From the NCBI GenBank assembly GCA_032988165.1, contig JANTQF010000007.1:62001-126000 (forward strand): a stretch of 64,000 bases of DNA, read 5' to 3'. Below are positions 1 to 11,185 of this stretch, in pieces; positions within the stretch are counted from its first letter, which is position 1; each line of letters begins with the position of its first letter. Source of the stretch: Emmonsiellopsis sp. PD_33. Taxonomy: Eukaryota > Ascomycota > Eurotiomycetes > Onygenales > Ajellomycetaceae. The notes under the pieces are model-generated. The model did no database searches. It had not been told where the DNA came from and worked only from the letters and a program-made list of their open reading frames with translations. A program made the translations under genes and the position numbers.

Positions 1-472
1 CACAACTCTTCAAGAGACATTGGCGCTTGTTAACAATGCTTGTCAGCAGGAGGAGCATAACGAGAATCCGGTCCAGTAGAATGAGTCCCGCGGGATAACG
101 GTGTGGGGTGGATGCAAATGAAAGTTCTCACTCACCAAATTGGCGCCTCTCGCGCCGGACCTTCTATCTATAAAATAAAACAACTAGATGTTGTTGGCTA
201 GTTACTTCCCGTCCCACCAAGAACGAGCACCCCACCTTCAGGGGTTATCCCTGTCCCACACAATATGTTCTACTTGTCAGACTTCAGGGGTGGCAGTGGC
301 ACCGTGGCAGTTTAGCACGGAGCCTCGCCTTCAAGTTCCCGCCGGGTTTGCGGCAATACCGTTTTTTCCGCAAAGGCGGCTCGTGCTGGGCTAACACCTT
401 GGACTCACGAACAGCGCATCAGGGCTTCACCATCGCATTACACCAGTCCTTGGTAGAGGAGACTCAACGGCT
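1..472. other. Upstream region of the monooxygenase gene
   Basis: No gene is supported here. The one open frame (188-394, +) has no recognisable domain and no intron structure. The stretch is presumably the 5' flank of the flavin monooxygenase that starts at 473; nothing else stands out. Confidence 0.5.
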
Positions 473-2503
473 ATGGAAACACTTGACTGTGCGGTTATAG
501 GTGCAGGTAAGTTCCTTCGTCGTCTCGGCCTTGCTTCTATCCTAGTCGGGACAGCTGGGAAGAAGGAAACAGAACAGTTGGGTTGAAAACGAAAAAGTGC
601 GATGCTTACACTTATCGACAGGGTGGTACGGTTTGGGAGTAGCAAAGCAGTATCACTGCACGCGACCAGATGACTCCCTGGCCGTGTTCGAATCCGAGGC
701 CTCGCTGGGCGGCACCTGGGCTGACCATCGATTGTATCCGCGCTTGAAAAGCAACAACCTCTTTGGCACCTACGAGTACCCTGACTTCCCCATGGACAGC
801 GAGACATTCGGGGTGAAGCCGCGGGAGCATATTCCCGGCGAGGTGATCAATTCGTACCTGAAAGCGTACGCGGCCAATTTTGGGATCACCGATTTGATCC
901 GCCTTCAGACGAAGGTGCTGGTCGCAGAGCATCAGGACACGATTGCTGGCGGCTGGATTTTGACTGTCGCCGGCTCGAAGCAGGAAGAGTACAAGGTCTT
1001 CGCGCGCCGGCTTATCATCGCGACGGGGCTGACTTCGGAGCCGTTTCTGCCGCATTTTGATGGTCAAGAGACCTTTGGAGGGAAGATATTCCATAATAGG
1101 GATTTCAGGGAGCACAGAGATACTTTGGAAACGGGAAAGTCTGTCACGGTGTTGGGTGCTGGCAAGTCCGCATGGGATGCGGTCTATGCATATGCCATGG
1201 CCGGCGTGAAGGTCAATTGGATAATCCGATGTATGTACAGTTGCCAACCTGGTCAAAGACATCATGAACTAACTTGATGCAATAGCAACTGGACACGGGC
1301 CTTGTTGGATCTCACCCCCATTTGTCACTCCCATCAGGCGGTGGATCGAAAAACTCGCGAGTAAGTATCGTATGAGTCTTTCACAAAGCTGCCTTCTGAT
1401 AATTGAAAACAGATATACGCTTCTTAAGTTGGTTTAGTCCGTGCATATTTAGTGAGGCTGACGGCTACCCCGGTATACGCAACTTTTATCATGGCACGAT
1501 CATCGGCCGGATGATTGTTAATATTTTTTGGAAAATCCTCGGCGTAGATGTCATCAGAGACAACGGGTATGACAAACACCCGGAGACTGCCAAATTGAAG
1601 CCGTGGACATCAGCCATGTTCACTGCCACGAGCTGGAGTATTTTCAACTACGAGACGGATTTCTTCGAACTCGTCAGGAACAGCGGCATGATCAAGATTC
1701 ACGTTGGCGAGATCGACCACCTGAGCCCGGGCAAGGTCCATCTCGCCGACGGCACCGAACTGGAGTCGGATGCTTTCTTAGCAAATACAGGCTGGAAACA
1801 TGTTCCTCCCGTGAAATTTCTTCCCGAGGGTATCGAGAAGGAACTCGGCCTCCCGCACCCCCTAGACGAGAATGCGCCTCCAGAGGATCTTGCCAACCAG
1901 CAAGACCTCATCGAACGGGCCGACAAGGATATCTTCGAACGCTTCCCACGTCTCAGGGATCAGCCAGTTTGGAACAAGAACTACGTCCCAATAACCAAGC
2001 AGAAGGGCATCCAATCCAACGACAAGGACACCCCATACACCCCTCTAACCCCATACATGTTGCACCACTTTATAGTGCCAGCATCGGAACGATTCCTCCG
2101 GCCCCGCGACGTCGCCTTCGCCGGTATAGTCAGCAGCTTCAGCAACGTCATCAACGCCCATTTCCAAGGGCTCTGGATCAGCGCATACTTCTCCGGCCTG
2201 CTTGAAATCGACCCGGCCAAGGCCGTCGGCGACAAGGCAGCCATGGACAAACTCCGATATGAAACCGTTCTGTATAACCGCTTTGGCAAATGGCGGTATC
2301 CCACGGATTGGGGTAGCAAGGCACCATCCTTCATCTTTGATGCCGTGCCATATCTGGACCTGCTGCAGCGCGATCTGGGACTGGTGCCGCACCGGAAGCC
2401 GGGCGCTGTGGCGGAGATGTGGGATCCGTATGGGCCGGAGGATTATCGCACTGTCAACGATGAGTGGAAGAGGAAATATGGTGGTGATGAGCAGGCGGAT
2501 TAA
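473..2503 (+). CDS. Flavin-containing monooxygenase (FMO/dimethylaniline monooxygenase-like)
   Basis: Four exons: 473-506, 622-1230, 1286-1360 and 1413-2503, giving 602 aa. The first intron cuts the FAD Rossmann motif, which is restored on splicing as GAGWYGLG at residues 10-17. An FMO-identifying motif FxGxxxHxxxF starts at Phe163 (FGGKIFHNRDF), and a second dinucleotide motif, GAGKSA, starts at residue 190 for NADPH. Enzymes of this family put one oxygen atom from O2 onto a soft nucleophile (N, S) or a ketone, using FAD and NADPH; the substrate cannot be read from sequence. The C-terminal half contains an aromatic-rich stretch with GYPGIRNFYHGT around residues 250-262. It is convergent with the glutaryl-CoA dehydrogenase gene and has no biosynthetic-cluster neighbours in view. 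The family call is firm; a specific role (detoxification or secondary metabolism) is not. Confidence 0.87.
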
Positions 2504-2939
2504 TATGTGTAAGTGTGTTCGAGATGGGGGTTGTGTGTTTTGGCAGACGGGATGTGTGCGTAGGATTCCTTGGCGTTGAAATAAGCATAAACTAATCCGA
2601 ATCTAGTCTGTTATTGGTTTAGCGTAGTTTCCCGAATGTCATTTCTTTTTCTTCTGATATATAGAGTAAAATCGCCGATTCGAACGATGCTTGAGGTAAA
2701 GGTGAAAAGGGAACTCGCGTAGGAAATAATAGTTTAAGAGGACATAAAAATGGTAGGATTCATGAATGAGAAAGATAAGTAGGAAGTTAATATAGAGAAG
2801 GGTAGGATCTTTCTTTCCAAAAACTACAATCTATGTCCGATGCCATTGAGATATCTAGAAGAAATCTATATATATACAAGAAAATAGTAAACGGCTAAAT
2901 AACAAGATATTCTGCGAATGATCCCAAACGGTTATCATA
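2504..2939. other. Convergent 3' flank region
   Basis: AT-rich spacer between the 3' ends of the monooxygenase (+) and glutaryl-CoA dehydrogenase (-). It presumably holds both 3' UTRs and poly(A) sites. I see no coding signal. Confidence 0.6.
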
Positions 2940-4487
2940 TTAAACAAATGCTTGAACACCAGTGATCGCTCGTCCGATAATCAAACCTAAGAAGAAAGAT
3001 GTCAGTCGGTTTTATTTTCACAGCAGACCAAACCTTCCGCCAAGTGGAGGGATATGCAGAGCAAGAGATGGATGAGAGGCTTACTGTGGATATCACTCTG
3101 TCCCTCATACGTCTGCGTGACGAACAAGTTCGCAACATGTCGGCCAATATGGTACTCGTCGCTAGCAGCATTGCCGCCAAAGATCTCTTGCAGTCTGTTG
3201 TAAAACTACTGTCAGCACAATGTCCATCCAACAAGCAATACCGTTCATATGACGGGGAAATGAGAGATATAACATACGTTCTGGCTCCAGCCAAAGCTCT
3301 ATCGCAATTCTGTCTCTTAATGATAGAAATCATCTCCGGCAACGCCTTGCCCTCATCCTTCAGTCTGGCAACCTGGATAGCGGCGAGAGTACCATAAGCG
3401 GCATCCGTGGCGGCATCAGCAAGCTTCTTCTGCACAAGCTGGTATTTCGCCAGAGGGTTTCCCTTGAACTGCTTCCGCTCTAGAGCATAAGTGCGAGCGC
3501 GGTCAATGCAGTCTTCCAGCGCACCCATGGTTCCAAACGCAATTCCCAACCGGGCGCTGTTCAGACAGGTGAATGGTCCGGTAAGGCCCTCAACGTCAGG
3601 GAACATATTCTCCGCGGGAACCGGGCAGTTGTCCATTTGGATCATGCCCGTGATCGAGGCGCGGAGCGCAGTCTTGTTCTTGATGGCGGGGGTCTCAAAA
3701 GTTCCTGCGGGGCACTGGTCACGATCAATGACGAATCCCTTGATCTTTCCGGTGCCTTCGAGTTTAGCCCAGACGAGGAAGAGGTCGGAGATGGGCGAGT
3801 TGGTGATCCACGTCTTCGCACCAGAGAGCGAATAGTAGCCCTTCTTGGTTGGGTGGGGTCTGGCGACAGTCTCCATCGAGCCGGGGTCAGAGCCGTGGTT
3901 GGGCTCAGTCAATCCGAAGCAGCCGAGTTTCTTCCCCTTGGCGAGGTCGGGGAGCCATCTCTCCTTCTGCTCTGCGCTGCCGAATTCGTTGATGCCGGTC
4001 ATGATCAATGAGCTCTGCACGGACATGCCGGATCGGTAGCCGGAGTCTACCCGCTCGACTTCCTTGGTGATGAGGCCGTTTGCAACGGTACTGACGCCGG
4101 CACAGCCGTAGCCTTGAATCGTGGCTCCGAGGAGACCGAGCTCGCCCATCTCTTTTATGATTTGCTTATCGTAATCTTCATTTCGGTATGCCTCTATTCG
4201 ATGGGGAGTTGTCAGCATCTATTGTTTCATGCCATCCCACTACCCTGTGCGGTTGAGAATACCATATGCGTACCTAGTATTCTGGGAGCCAATCGCTCTT
4301 GGCAGTACTGTCTGGCTGTGTCCTGAATCGCCAACTCATCTTCCGTAAACAGATTCGAGGTAAGGAGAGGGTCCTGCCAATCGAGTCTCGCGCCAGCATG
4401 GGCATATCGGCGGGTTACATTGCTAGAAGCAGCGCGGTTTGCCACCCGAATGCCGCGGGCAGCATGTCTGAGAGTGGATGGGTTCAT
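2940..4487 (-). CDS. Glutaryl-CoA dehydrogenase, mitochondrial (acyl-CoA dehydrogenase family)
   Basis: Exons in gene order: 4487-4274, 4193-3278, 3194-3085 and 2986-2940; 428 aa, the usual length. It oxidatively decarboxylates glutaryl-CoA to crotonyl-CoA in lysine/tryptophan breakdown, using FAD and passing electrons to ETF in the mitochondrial matrix. Visible: an Arg-rich, acid-free N-terminus typical of a mitochondrial presequence; the FAD/substrate signature CFGLTEPNHGSDPG; SGAKTWITNSP; and near the C-terminus TYEGQSDIH, whose Glu (about residue 407) is the catalytic base of this family. The last exon supplies LIIGRAITG. An in-frame ATG at 4601 would add 38 residues; I chose 4487 because the presequence then has normal length, but the longer form is possible. 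Two CCTCGG elements lie 440-575 bp upstream and may respond to fatty-acid regulators. Confidence 0.92.
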
Positions 4488-4929
4488 TGTGCGAGGAAGT
4501 ATATGGGAGGGCAAGGGGGGGTTTTGGGGCTTCTGCGGAGAAATGCCGTTAGCATAACGTCGGGAAACTGCTGTTACGGCACCCATTGCATTCGCATACA
4601 TACCGAGAGGAACCGGTAAGTCCTTAGAGGATTCAATTCACGCGTCTGTGACTATTCCAGTCGTCAGTATAGCTGATCAAGGAAGCAATGCAGCTGGGAT
4701 ATGGGTGGCTGGGGGGGAATGCGGGGAAGCTGTTAAATAGTACCTTGGAAAGCTGGGTATTCAGGAAGGGGAAAAAACAGGGGGATATCAATTGACGAGA
4801 AGAATAGTTAGAAGAACACACAAGAGCAAGCTACGTGCAATTTATACTCTCGCCAATTGACCACAATTCGCAATGCGTGTGGATTGTCTGGGGGAACAAG
4901 ATGAGGCAAAAGTTGGAGTTGAGCAGCGA

Positions 4930-4935
4930 CCTCGG
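4930..4935 (+). promoter_or_regulatory. CCTCGG element (FarA/FarB-like site)
   Basis: Exact CCTCGG, the core reported for the Aspergillus FarA/FarB fatty-acid-response regulators, about 445 bp upstream of the glutaryl-CoA dehydrogenase start. A single hexamer is weak evidence; its pairing with the site at 5056 and the nature of the gene raise the odds. Confidence 0.4.
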
Positions 4936-5055
4936 TATTCTGACCCCACAAAGCGCCGATGGTGAGCTTCGGGTATTCGTAATACGCCGATGCCGAGCTC
5001 ATTCTCGGCTACCGTGTTCGAATGTTACGTGTATTTCTGTATTCAACTGTAAATA

Positions 5056-5088
5056 CCTCGGCGATTTCTCCCCCAAGCAAAATCGCCG
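5056..5088 (+). promoter_or_regulatory. CCTCGG element overlapping a 9-bp inverted repeat
   Basis: CCTCGG at 5056-5061 overlaps the left arm of a perfect inverted repeat: CGGCGATTT at 5059-5067 and AAATCGCCG at 5080-5088, with a 12-nt pyrimidine-rich spacer. It is about 570 bp upstream of the glutaryl-CoA dehydrogenase ATG. This fits a binding site for a dimeric zinc-cluster regulator; no factor is assigned. Confidence 0.4.
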
Positions 5089-5378
5089 GTGGTTGCTCCT
5101 TCGGCCCGAGATCGCAAAGTCGGACATGCATCCCGATATATATACCGATGCGGGATTCATGAGGATGATATCAACAGCTTCAGGCAGCTCTCTCTTATAC
5201 TACAACAGATACGCGCATTTTTACTTGAACCAATCATTCTGCGGAAGAAATGCCGTTGATATTGCAGAGGCCACCCGCACAGCATGCCGTTTAGGACCCT
5301 CACCACCACCACGGTTGCTCGGTCATAACTAAGAGCACCCCTCTGCGTACTGGGCATTCAGCGACACTTATCCTCCCC

Positions 5379-6571
5379 TTACAACTTACTCTCAGCATCC
5401 CCCCTCCCATCCCCCAGCACAAACCACCACCTCACCCCGACCATATCAACCCACCCATCCCCCCTCGGAAGCTCCATCTCCGCCGCTCTATCAAATATCC
5501 CCCTCAACCTTTCCTCCCCCCTCACAGCAATAGTGACAGACGCCAACCCCTCACTCGCCCCCTCCCTACCAGCTACAAACTTCATCCTTACATTCGTAAA
5601 CTCCAGGCACCCATAATCGCCCCTCGGGATCCCAAACATGTGCACCCACTGCTGCAGCGCGGCATCCGTGTCCGTATCCCCCGGCGCCAAACGGCAGGTT
5701 ACCCCGGTCAACTGCAGCTCCGCGGTACGCTTCATGCAGGCTGAGTAAAAGGCATAATAAGGGCTGCCGCAGCCGTGCCAGGGGGAGAAGCGGGATGTCA
5801 CTGGCTCCGGGAATTCTGGCGTGGGGTGGTGAGAGTCGAGTTCGGGCATCATGCCGCCTGGATATAAACAGGTAAGAATCATGCACGAGTGTTCTGGGGG
5901 GGATCGAATTAAGGGGGTTTGGGGTGCGGAAGAGGGGAGGGAATTCTCTCTCACCTTTGATTCCCTTGGGATGATACTGGATGCAGACGCTATTCTCATC
6001 TTCATGAGTGTATATCACTTTCCCCAGCCCGTTGGATTCAATGTGGGCACGCTGCTTTTTGGCGTCTGCATTTTGCATTATGATCATGTACCCGCCATCG
6101 CCGCGTTTAGAAAGGAGCCGGCCTGCTGATGTGTTGGGTTTGATGGGGGAGACGACCTGAGAGAATGCTTAGCACAGCATAACTGCTGGAGATAGTTGGA
6201 GGAGCAGGACAGGATTGGACCCTGTTTACCTCGAGAATATCGCCCCCGATAGCCACTATTGAACGTTAGCGAAGTACAGCGGGAGTCTATGGATTTGGCC
6301 TTACCGAGAATATTCTCCAATCCAAACAATTCGACACCAGCATCGACGAAAATGACCTCCGATCCGATGACTTTTGTCTAGATGTTCGCAACTAGTCAGC
6401 CCAGAGCGAAAATTCAAACTAAGGTAAGAAAGAAAGAAATGATCCCTAATAAAAGAGCTGTCTTTTGCATCATATTACCAGAAGATATTCCGCCCTCTCG
6501 AGATCTTGCGCTACCAGCGCGATCTGCCTCACCCGTGTAGGGGATGGAGAGGGGCTCGTGGTTGACGTCAT
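5379..6571 (-). CDS. Glyoxalase-like (VOC superfamily) domain protein
   Basis: Five exons in gene order: 6571-6479, 6377-6305, 6255-6230 (26 nt), 6156-5955 and 5857-5379; 290 aa. The first residues after a Ser/Thr/Pro leader read VRQIALVAQDLERAEYLL, the opening beta-alpha unit of a vicinal-oxygen-chelate domain. A central GGDILEVVSPIKPNTSAGR resembles the strand and loop seen in glyoxalase-like proteins with a PNTSAGRLL motif. The second half carries a repeat-like LTGVTCRLAPGD segment and a C-terminal VRWWFVLGDGRG. The fold family is supported by these patterns; the reaction and metal ligands are not identified. It lies head-to-tail behind glutaryl-CoA dehydrogenase with an 890-bp gap, so it has its own promoter. 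Confidence 0.72.
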
Positions 6572-7095
6572 GTTTGTTATATTAAAAGATATCCACGCCG
6601 TGATTAGTATGCTTGGGAAATCTCAGTCTTTTCTCCAGGGATAATGCTATTTAATAATTGCCCTCGGATAGATAAGAGTGCCTGCCACTCTCTTAAAGTG
6701 GGGGACGATGGTTTCTACGTTCAAAAATTTGAAAAGGTGAGGTGTGTATTGCTGGCCATACATTTTGATATCTATTGTTCTCTATTGATGCTAAATATAT
6801 CATCTTCAGGTTAGTGGATGAAGAAATCGAAAAGGCATTGTTCAAGAACAATGACATAGTTAGACACGCAGCTCGAAACGCCATTCAACTCGACTTTACA
6901 ATTTGAACTGGGGCTGCAAACGTGGAGAAGTTGGCGGAGAGAATGGACTCCCGCCAACCAAAAAAGGGGCCTGAACACGACATCCCCAACCTTAACTCCC
7001 CGCCCTTCCTAGCTCCACCGCTGGTTGATCCTGTGCAATAAAATTCATTACGATTCTAGCGAGTTTGATTATGCTGATCCTCTGTGGAGGAGCAA
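6572..7095. other. Intergenic spacer
   Basis: AT-rich spacer holding the promoter of the VOC gene and the 3' end of the caspase-like gene, both on the minus strand. I see no gene or repeat. Confidence 0.5.
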
Positions 7096-8941
7096 TCATG
7101 ATCCTTCTTGTGTGTCACGCCTTGCTGATGAGCAGAGGAGTGTGGTGTCCTCGATGACCGCGTTCAAGCGGACTTTATACCCCCCTTGCTTCATAGCTGA
7201 AACGAAAGTCTCGATTTCCTTCGTCACCGCCTCATCGTGGATAATATTTTGCACAGGAGTCTGAGACAAAAGACTTCTAACTATCCCCGCTTTCACTATT
7301 TCGTTTGTTTGTGAGCACCTGAAGCTTTCAAAAATCGTCATGCCACGAACTACATACCTTTTAATGCCAACGATACTTTATCCTTTACGTCTTGCAAACT
7401 TTTGCAGGAGATAGCAAGGGCTATGGCAGTGTAATTGATAGGTTTTGAATAATACAACCCTCCCCGCGGACCAGGAGGGTCGAGGAGCCTGGTTTGTCGG
7501 AGGTATTCCATGGCCTGGTCTTTCATGTCTCTCTGCTCTGGACTCCCCTTCCAAAGCTCCACGGCAAACTCCTTGCTGCTGGGCATATTAATGCCCATTA
7601 TTTGAACATATTCCTCGGCTTCCTGCAATCGAAGCAGTCGATATAGCACCTGGTTCAGCAGGTCCAATGACCCCTGCCGGCAACCCGGCTGGGGCTCCCT
7701 CCGTACGAATCTGTTCAGTCTTGAATGGAGAATTGTATTCCCTCCAAGATTGGGACGGCCAGGTTTGGAGGAGAGGTACTCGGTGGCACGATATTTAAGT
7801 TCGCGGCGTATCCTACGGCCAACGACATCACCAGCTGCGCCAAATTCCTGAGTGCCGCTCGACGGAATCGAGCGAAGCGAATCCCAACCGTCCTTAAACC
7901 GGTCCAAGCTGAACCCTGTTCGTTTCCCAAAATGAGCTTCCCACTCATCGTTCTGTGCGGAAAAGTGGACTTGTTGCTCTCCAGCCAGCGGCTGTATTTT
8001 CGAGATTGTCTCGAAGATTTTGTCTGCGAGACCCATGTATGTTGGGTGATTGCGCACTTCCGCCCGGTCTAATTCCTCTTCTTCATCAATGCTAATCATG
8101 GATTGCATAATGGTAGACGCTATGCTGTTCCCGCATGCCCGTCCGGCGCTCCGACTAAAGGACCAAGATCTGGTCTCTTGCGCAATGCCTGAACCAGTGA
8201 TCCCCGTCACATCGACAAATGTCTCCTTATTGGCATTTGGCTGCACAAGCCATCCACCAGAATAGCATGCCGTGGTAAATAAAGTCATGTTAACCTTCAA
8301 GCCCACAGATCGTCCAATATCACACATCCTTAGTCGAGGGAGATTATTGATAATATTCCCTTCGCCGCCGAGATACACACCATGTGTATCCAGATCCCCA
8401 TGACCGAAAATGAAAACAATCAGCTGTTCATTTCTCTCGGCTGCCAGAGAAGCCTGTTCTCTCAAGGTTGACAAAAACCGCTCGAGGAGCACGGCGCGTG
8501 AGACCACCCGCAGATTCCCCGACTGCCGAATCCGCTCGATGATGTCCTTCTCCAAAACAACCTTGCGTTCGCCGCGAGGGTCCCCATGGGCATATTCCCC
8601 GTACTTTTCAACCAGATCATCGGGTGATTCGGTTGTTAGCCAGAACTGGGCTTCGGTTTTGATACCTGTGATTGATTATCAGTTTTGTTATTCCACTTAA
8701 GGATCGAAGATATTGGCTGCTTACTCGGTGGAGAGAGGAGATGATAAAAGAGGTAGAAATCACTTAAGAACCATCCATCTTCACTAGGAGAAGCCAGGCC
8801 GTTATAGTCTGTAATGCCACAGACGGCAACGATACGGCTTTTAGGCGGGACATCGGGTGGACATGAGGTTCTAAATGCCACATTGTTGGCGAGTCCCTCC
8901 TGGATTTGGGAAGAGGTGGGAGGGGTACACTCTTGAGCCAT
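7096..8941 (-). CDS. Caspase-fold (clan CD-like) protein of unknown function
   Basis: Three exons: 8941-8725, 8665-7358 and 7295-7096; 574 aa. After SRIVAVCGITDYNG (beta-strand 1 with a conserved start, residues about 35-48), the hydrophobic strand QLIVFIFGHGD gives His161. A second strand, MTLFTTACYSGG, gives Cys206. This His-Gly/Ala-Cys pair, each behind a hydrophobic strand and about 45 residues apart, is the clan CD cysteine-peptidase dyad (caspase, metacaspase, legumain). The roughly 300 C-terminal residues have no domain I recognise; they are rich in charged residues and end in a helical segment. No Pro/Gln-rich metacaspase prodomain is present, so it is not the standard fungal metacaspase. 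I placed the last acceptor at 7295 because it gives a 62-nt intron with a CTCAC branch; an earlier AG would make a 39-nt intron. Substrate and role are unknown. Confidence 0.72.
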
Positions 8942-10122
8942 CCGGGTCGGTGATGTTATGCTGATGGCGAGGAGATGGGTGTACGTGTGGGTGGTTTGCA
9001 GTTGGAAGAACGGGCTGGTCAGACGGCTCTATTACGGTGAACAGCGAAGAGAAAGAGAGAAGACACCGGGCAGGTATTTAAAGGTGGATTTCGGAGGTTG
9101 AGTTAATGTATGATGATTCAGAGGCTAAATGAATCATCCTCATTCACTCCTAATCCATGGATATCATACACTCGGATACGGAACCAGGGAATGATCACAA
9201 ATTAACTCCATACACCAGATCGTATTAAACCATCAAACCGGATAGATAGACTTTAAGTTAGAGTATCCGGGCATTCCGTGGTGATATTACTCGGGACAAA
9301 GCATAATATGTGTTTATCCTTCTAGAAGCAGCAAACAAAAGAAAGAGAGATAAAAAGGAAGGGGAAAAAAAGCTGTATGAAAAATATTGCCATCAGACAA
9401 TTTGAAGTAACCTATACCGGAATCTTGTGGGACACTTCAACTGTGTGGACACACTAACTGCGTGTGGAATGGTGGAAGCACCATGGAAACATGTGTGGAA
9501 ATTAAAAGTTACCATGTCCGAGTGGTTGATTTTGGATTCCACTGTCTCAATGAACCACAAGATTCCGGTATGGACTTGATTCCCAGCCGCTTCAGACGTA
9601 AAAGGGGTTACCTGCAAACTAGGCATGGGAGAACAGAGATACATGACCGGTCACTGCTTTGAAAAACCCCATTCTCCATAACTTGGAGCAAGAAATCAAA
9701 TCACCATGATCCATTCATTCAGTAGTAGTTATGTCACTAGAAGTGAAGCTAATAATATCATAACCTATTACAAAAACAGAATAAAACAGAAAAAAGGGGA
9801 ATGAAATGAAATGAAAACTCCATCCCCCCTATCCCATCCTATCCTACCCTATCTTATCCTGGCAGTCCCCAGTTATCAGTCCCATTCCCTCCCACCAAAC
9901 ACATAGAAAATCATGCAGAAAAGTTTTCTCTCAATACCACGATACATAAAATACCGCTGCATCAAAATTATACAATCTGGTAGTCATAAAAAAACAAGGG
10001 GGCATTTCACTTCATCATACATCTATCTTGTCAACACACACACCCCCCAACCCCCCGTCAATCGAGTAACTTGGTATCATATCTTATCTCATCACGCCCC
10101 CTCCCCCCCCACAAACAACATC
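8942..10122. other. Intergenic spacer with an inverted-repeat element
   Basis: About 1.2 kb without a supported gene. It contains the 17-bp inverted repeat at 9414-9571. Short open frames at 9393-9662 lie inside that element and look incidental. The 3' end of the minus-strand Ser/Thr-rich gene abuts on the right. Confidence 0.5.
9414..9571. repeat. 17-bp inverted repeat bounding a 158-bp segment (MITE-like?)
   Basis: ATACCGGAATCTTGTGG at 9414-9430 is repeated exactly as its reverse complement at 9555-9571. The 124 bp between has no clear coding. There is no obvious target-site duplication next to the arms, so a miniature transposable element is only a possibility; a transcribed hairpin is the alternative. 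Confidence 0.5.
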
Positions 10123-11185
10123 CTAACGCTCCTCCTCCGCCAACTTGCCCTCTAGCCCACCCCCAACCGGCTCCGGCCGTCTAGCCGCCGTATCCACCAC
10201 GTCCGCATCATACGTCATCCCATCAACCATGCGCGCATCAACATCCCCGCTCCCAACCAGCGGGGGCTCAGGCGTACTCGAGCCCGCCGGCGACGGGGAC
10301 GCGGCCGCAGCAAACGCTCCCGTTCCTACTCCCTCTAGTGCCGGATTTGGCTGAAGATAGGACGAGGATGAGGTATGACCAACGCCCTGCGGGCGGTTCG
10401 TAGTAGTGGCGGTAGCAGTGGTAGCAGGACTACTCCCAATACCACGAGTAGCGCCGGTTGACGAGACAGACATGCGCGCCGCAGCGGTCGACACAGGGCC
10501 GGAAATGGTACTACCAGCGCCTTCGCCGAAGCCGACGAGGCTGGAGTTTCCCTCATCACTTAGGCCGCCTACGCTGGAGACGCCGTCATCGTGCTCTTGG
10601 TCGTGGTCGTGGTCATGCTCGTGGTCATCTGTCATACGGTCGAAATCGCTCCCGCTCGCCCAGGTGGTTCGGCCGCCAATACTCCCCGTCGCGCTTGCGC
10701 TGCCGACGGTACTGCGCTCTTTGAATTGCGGGTGTAGATGGTCGAAGAAGCCGGGGGGTTGGAGGATGAAGGGGGACATGCCTTGTTGTTGGGGGTTTGT
10801 GGGGGCGAGGGTTCCAGAGGGGTTTGAGTGGGTGGTGGCGACACGTTCGAGGCCGGCGAGGCGGGAGATGCGGTCTGCGCGTTCCGCGTCGAGGGTGGTT
10901 GTTGAGGAGTCGGAGGCGGAGGAGGAGCGGTGCGTGTGTCGGGTGCGATGGCGGTGGCCTTGGTGGCCGTCTTTTATGGCTGTCGTGGAGAGGGCGGAGA
11001 GGGAGGTTGTGCCGGAGTTGGGGGTTCCACTGGATTTCATGAGCGGGATTAGCTGGGGATATCTTTTTTATTGGGATGATGAGAGCGCATGGAGGGGCGG
11101 TGATGGTTACTTACGGGCCCATATCTGACGGTGTGACGGGGTCAGAGGGGGGAGGGGGAAGGTCGATCAATGTTGGAGTCGTCAT
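10123..11185 (-). CDS. Ser/Thr-rich low-complexity protein, function unknown
   Basis: Two exons: 11185-11115 and 11029-10123; 325 aa. I do not recognise the family. The N-terminus (MTTPTLIDLPPPPSDPVTP) is proline-rich. Around residues 40-65 there is a basic His/Arg run (GHQGHRHRTRHTHR), then a short region that looks conserved (DRISRLAGLERVATT). In the middle ERSTVGSASATG and GRTTWASGSDFD precede an acidic His/Asp patch (DDHEHDHDHDQEHDDG). The C-terminal half is Ser/Thr/Ala/Gly-rich and probably disordered. There is no signal peptide or membrane segment. The short first exon joined by a clean phase-2 intron argues that the gene is real; disorder and charge would fit a regulatory or scaffold protein, but that is a guess. 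Confidence 0.65.

Larger units (their letters stand above)
4488..5378. other. Promoter region of glutaryl-CoA dehydrogenase
   Basis: Spacer between the glutaryl-CoA dehydrogenase start and the 3' end of the next minus-strand gene. It holds two CCTCGG hexamers and a 9-bp inverted repeat, listed separately. The open frame 4835-5332 (+, 165 codons) has no recognisable domain and overlaps these elements, so I do not call it a gene. Confidence 0.5.

Noticed and set aside
612..1265. 217-codon antisense frame opposite the monooxygenase
   Set aside because: Shadow of exon 2 of a well-supported gene.
4488..4601. Longer N-terminus of glutaryl-CoA dehydrogenase from the ATG at 4601
   Set aside because: Possible, but the extra 38 residues are not needed for a mitochondrial presequence; kept as an alternative only.
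4835..5332. 165-codon plus-strand frame
   Set aside because: No domain, no codon pattern like its neighbours, and it lies over promoter elements of a convincing minus-strand gene.
9510..9600. Possible tRNA (A-box-like TGTCCGAGTGGTT)
   Set aside because: No B box, no anticodon arm and no pairing acceptor stem.
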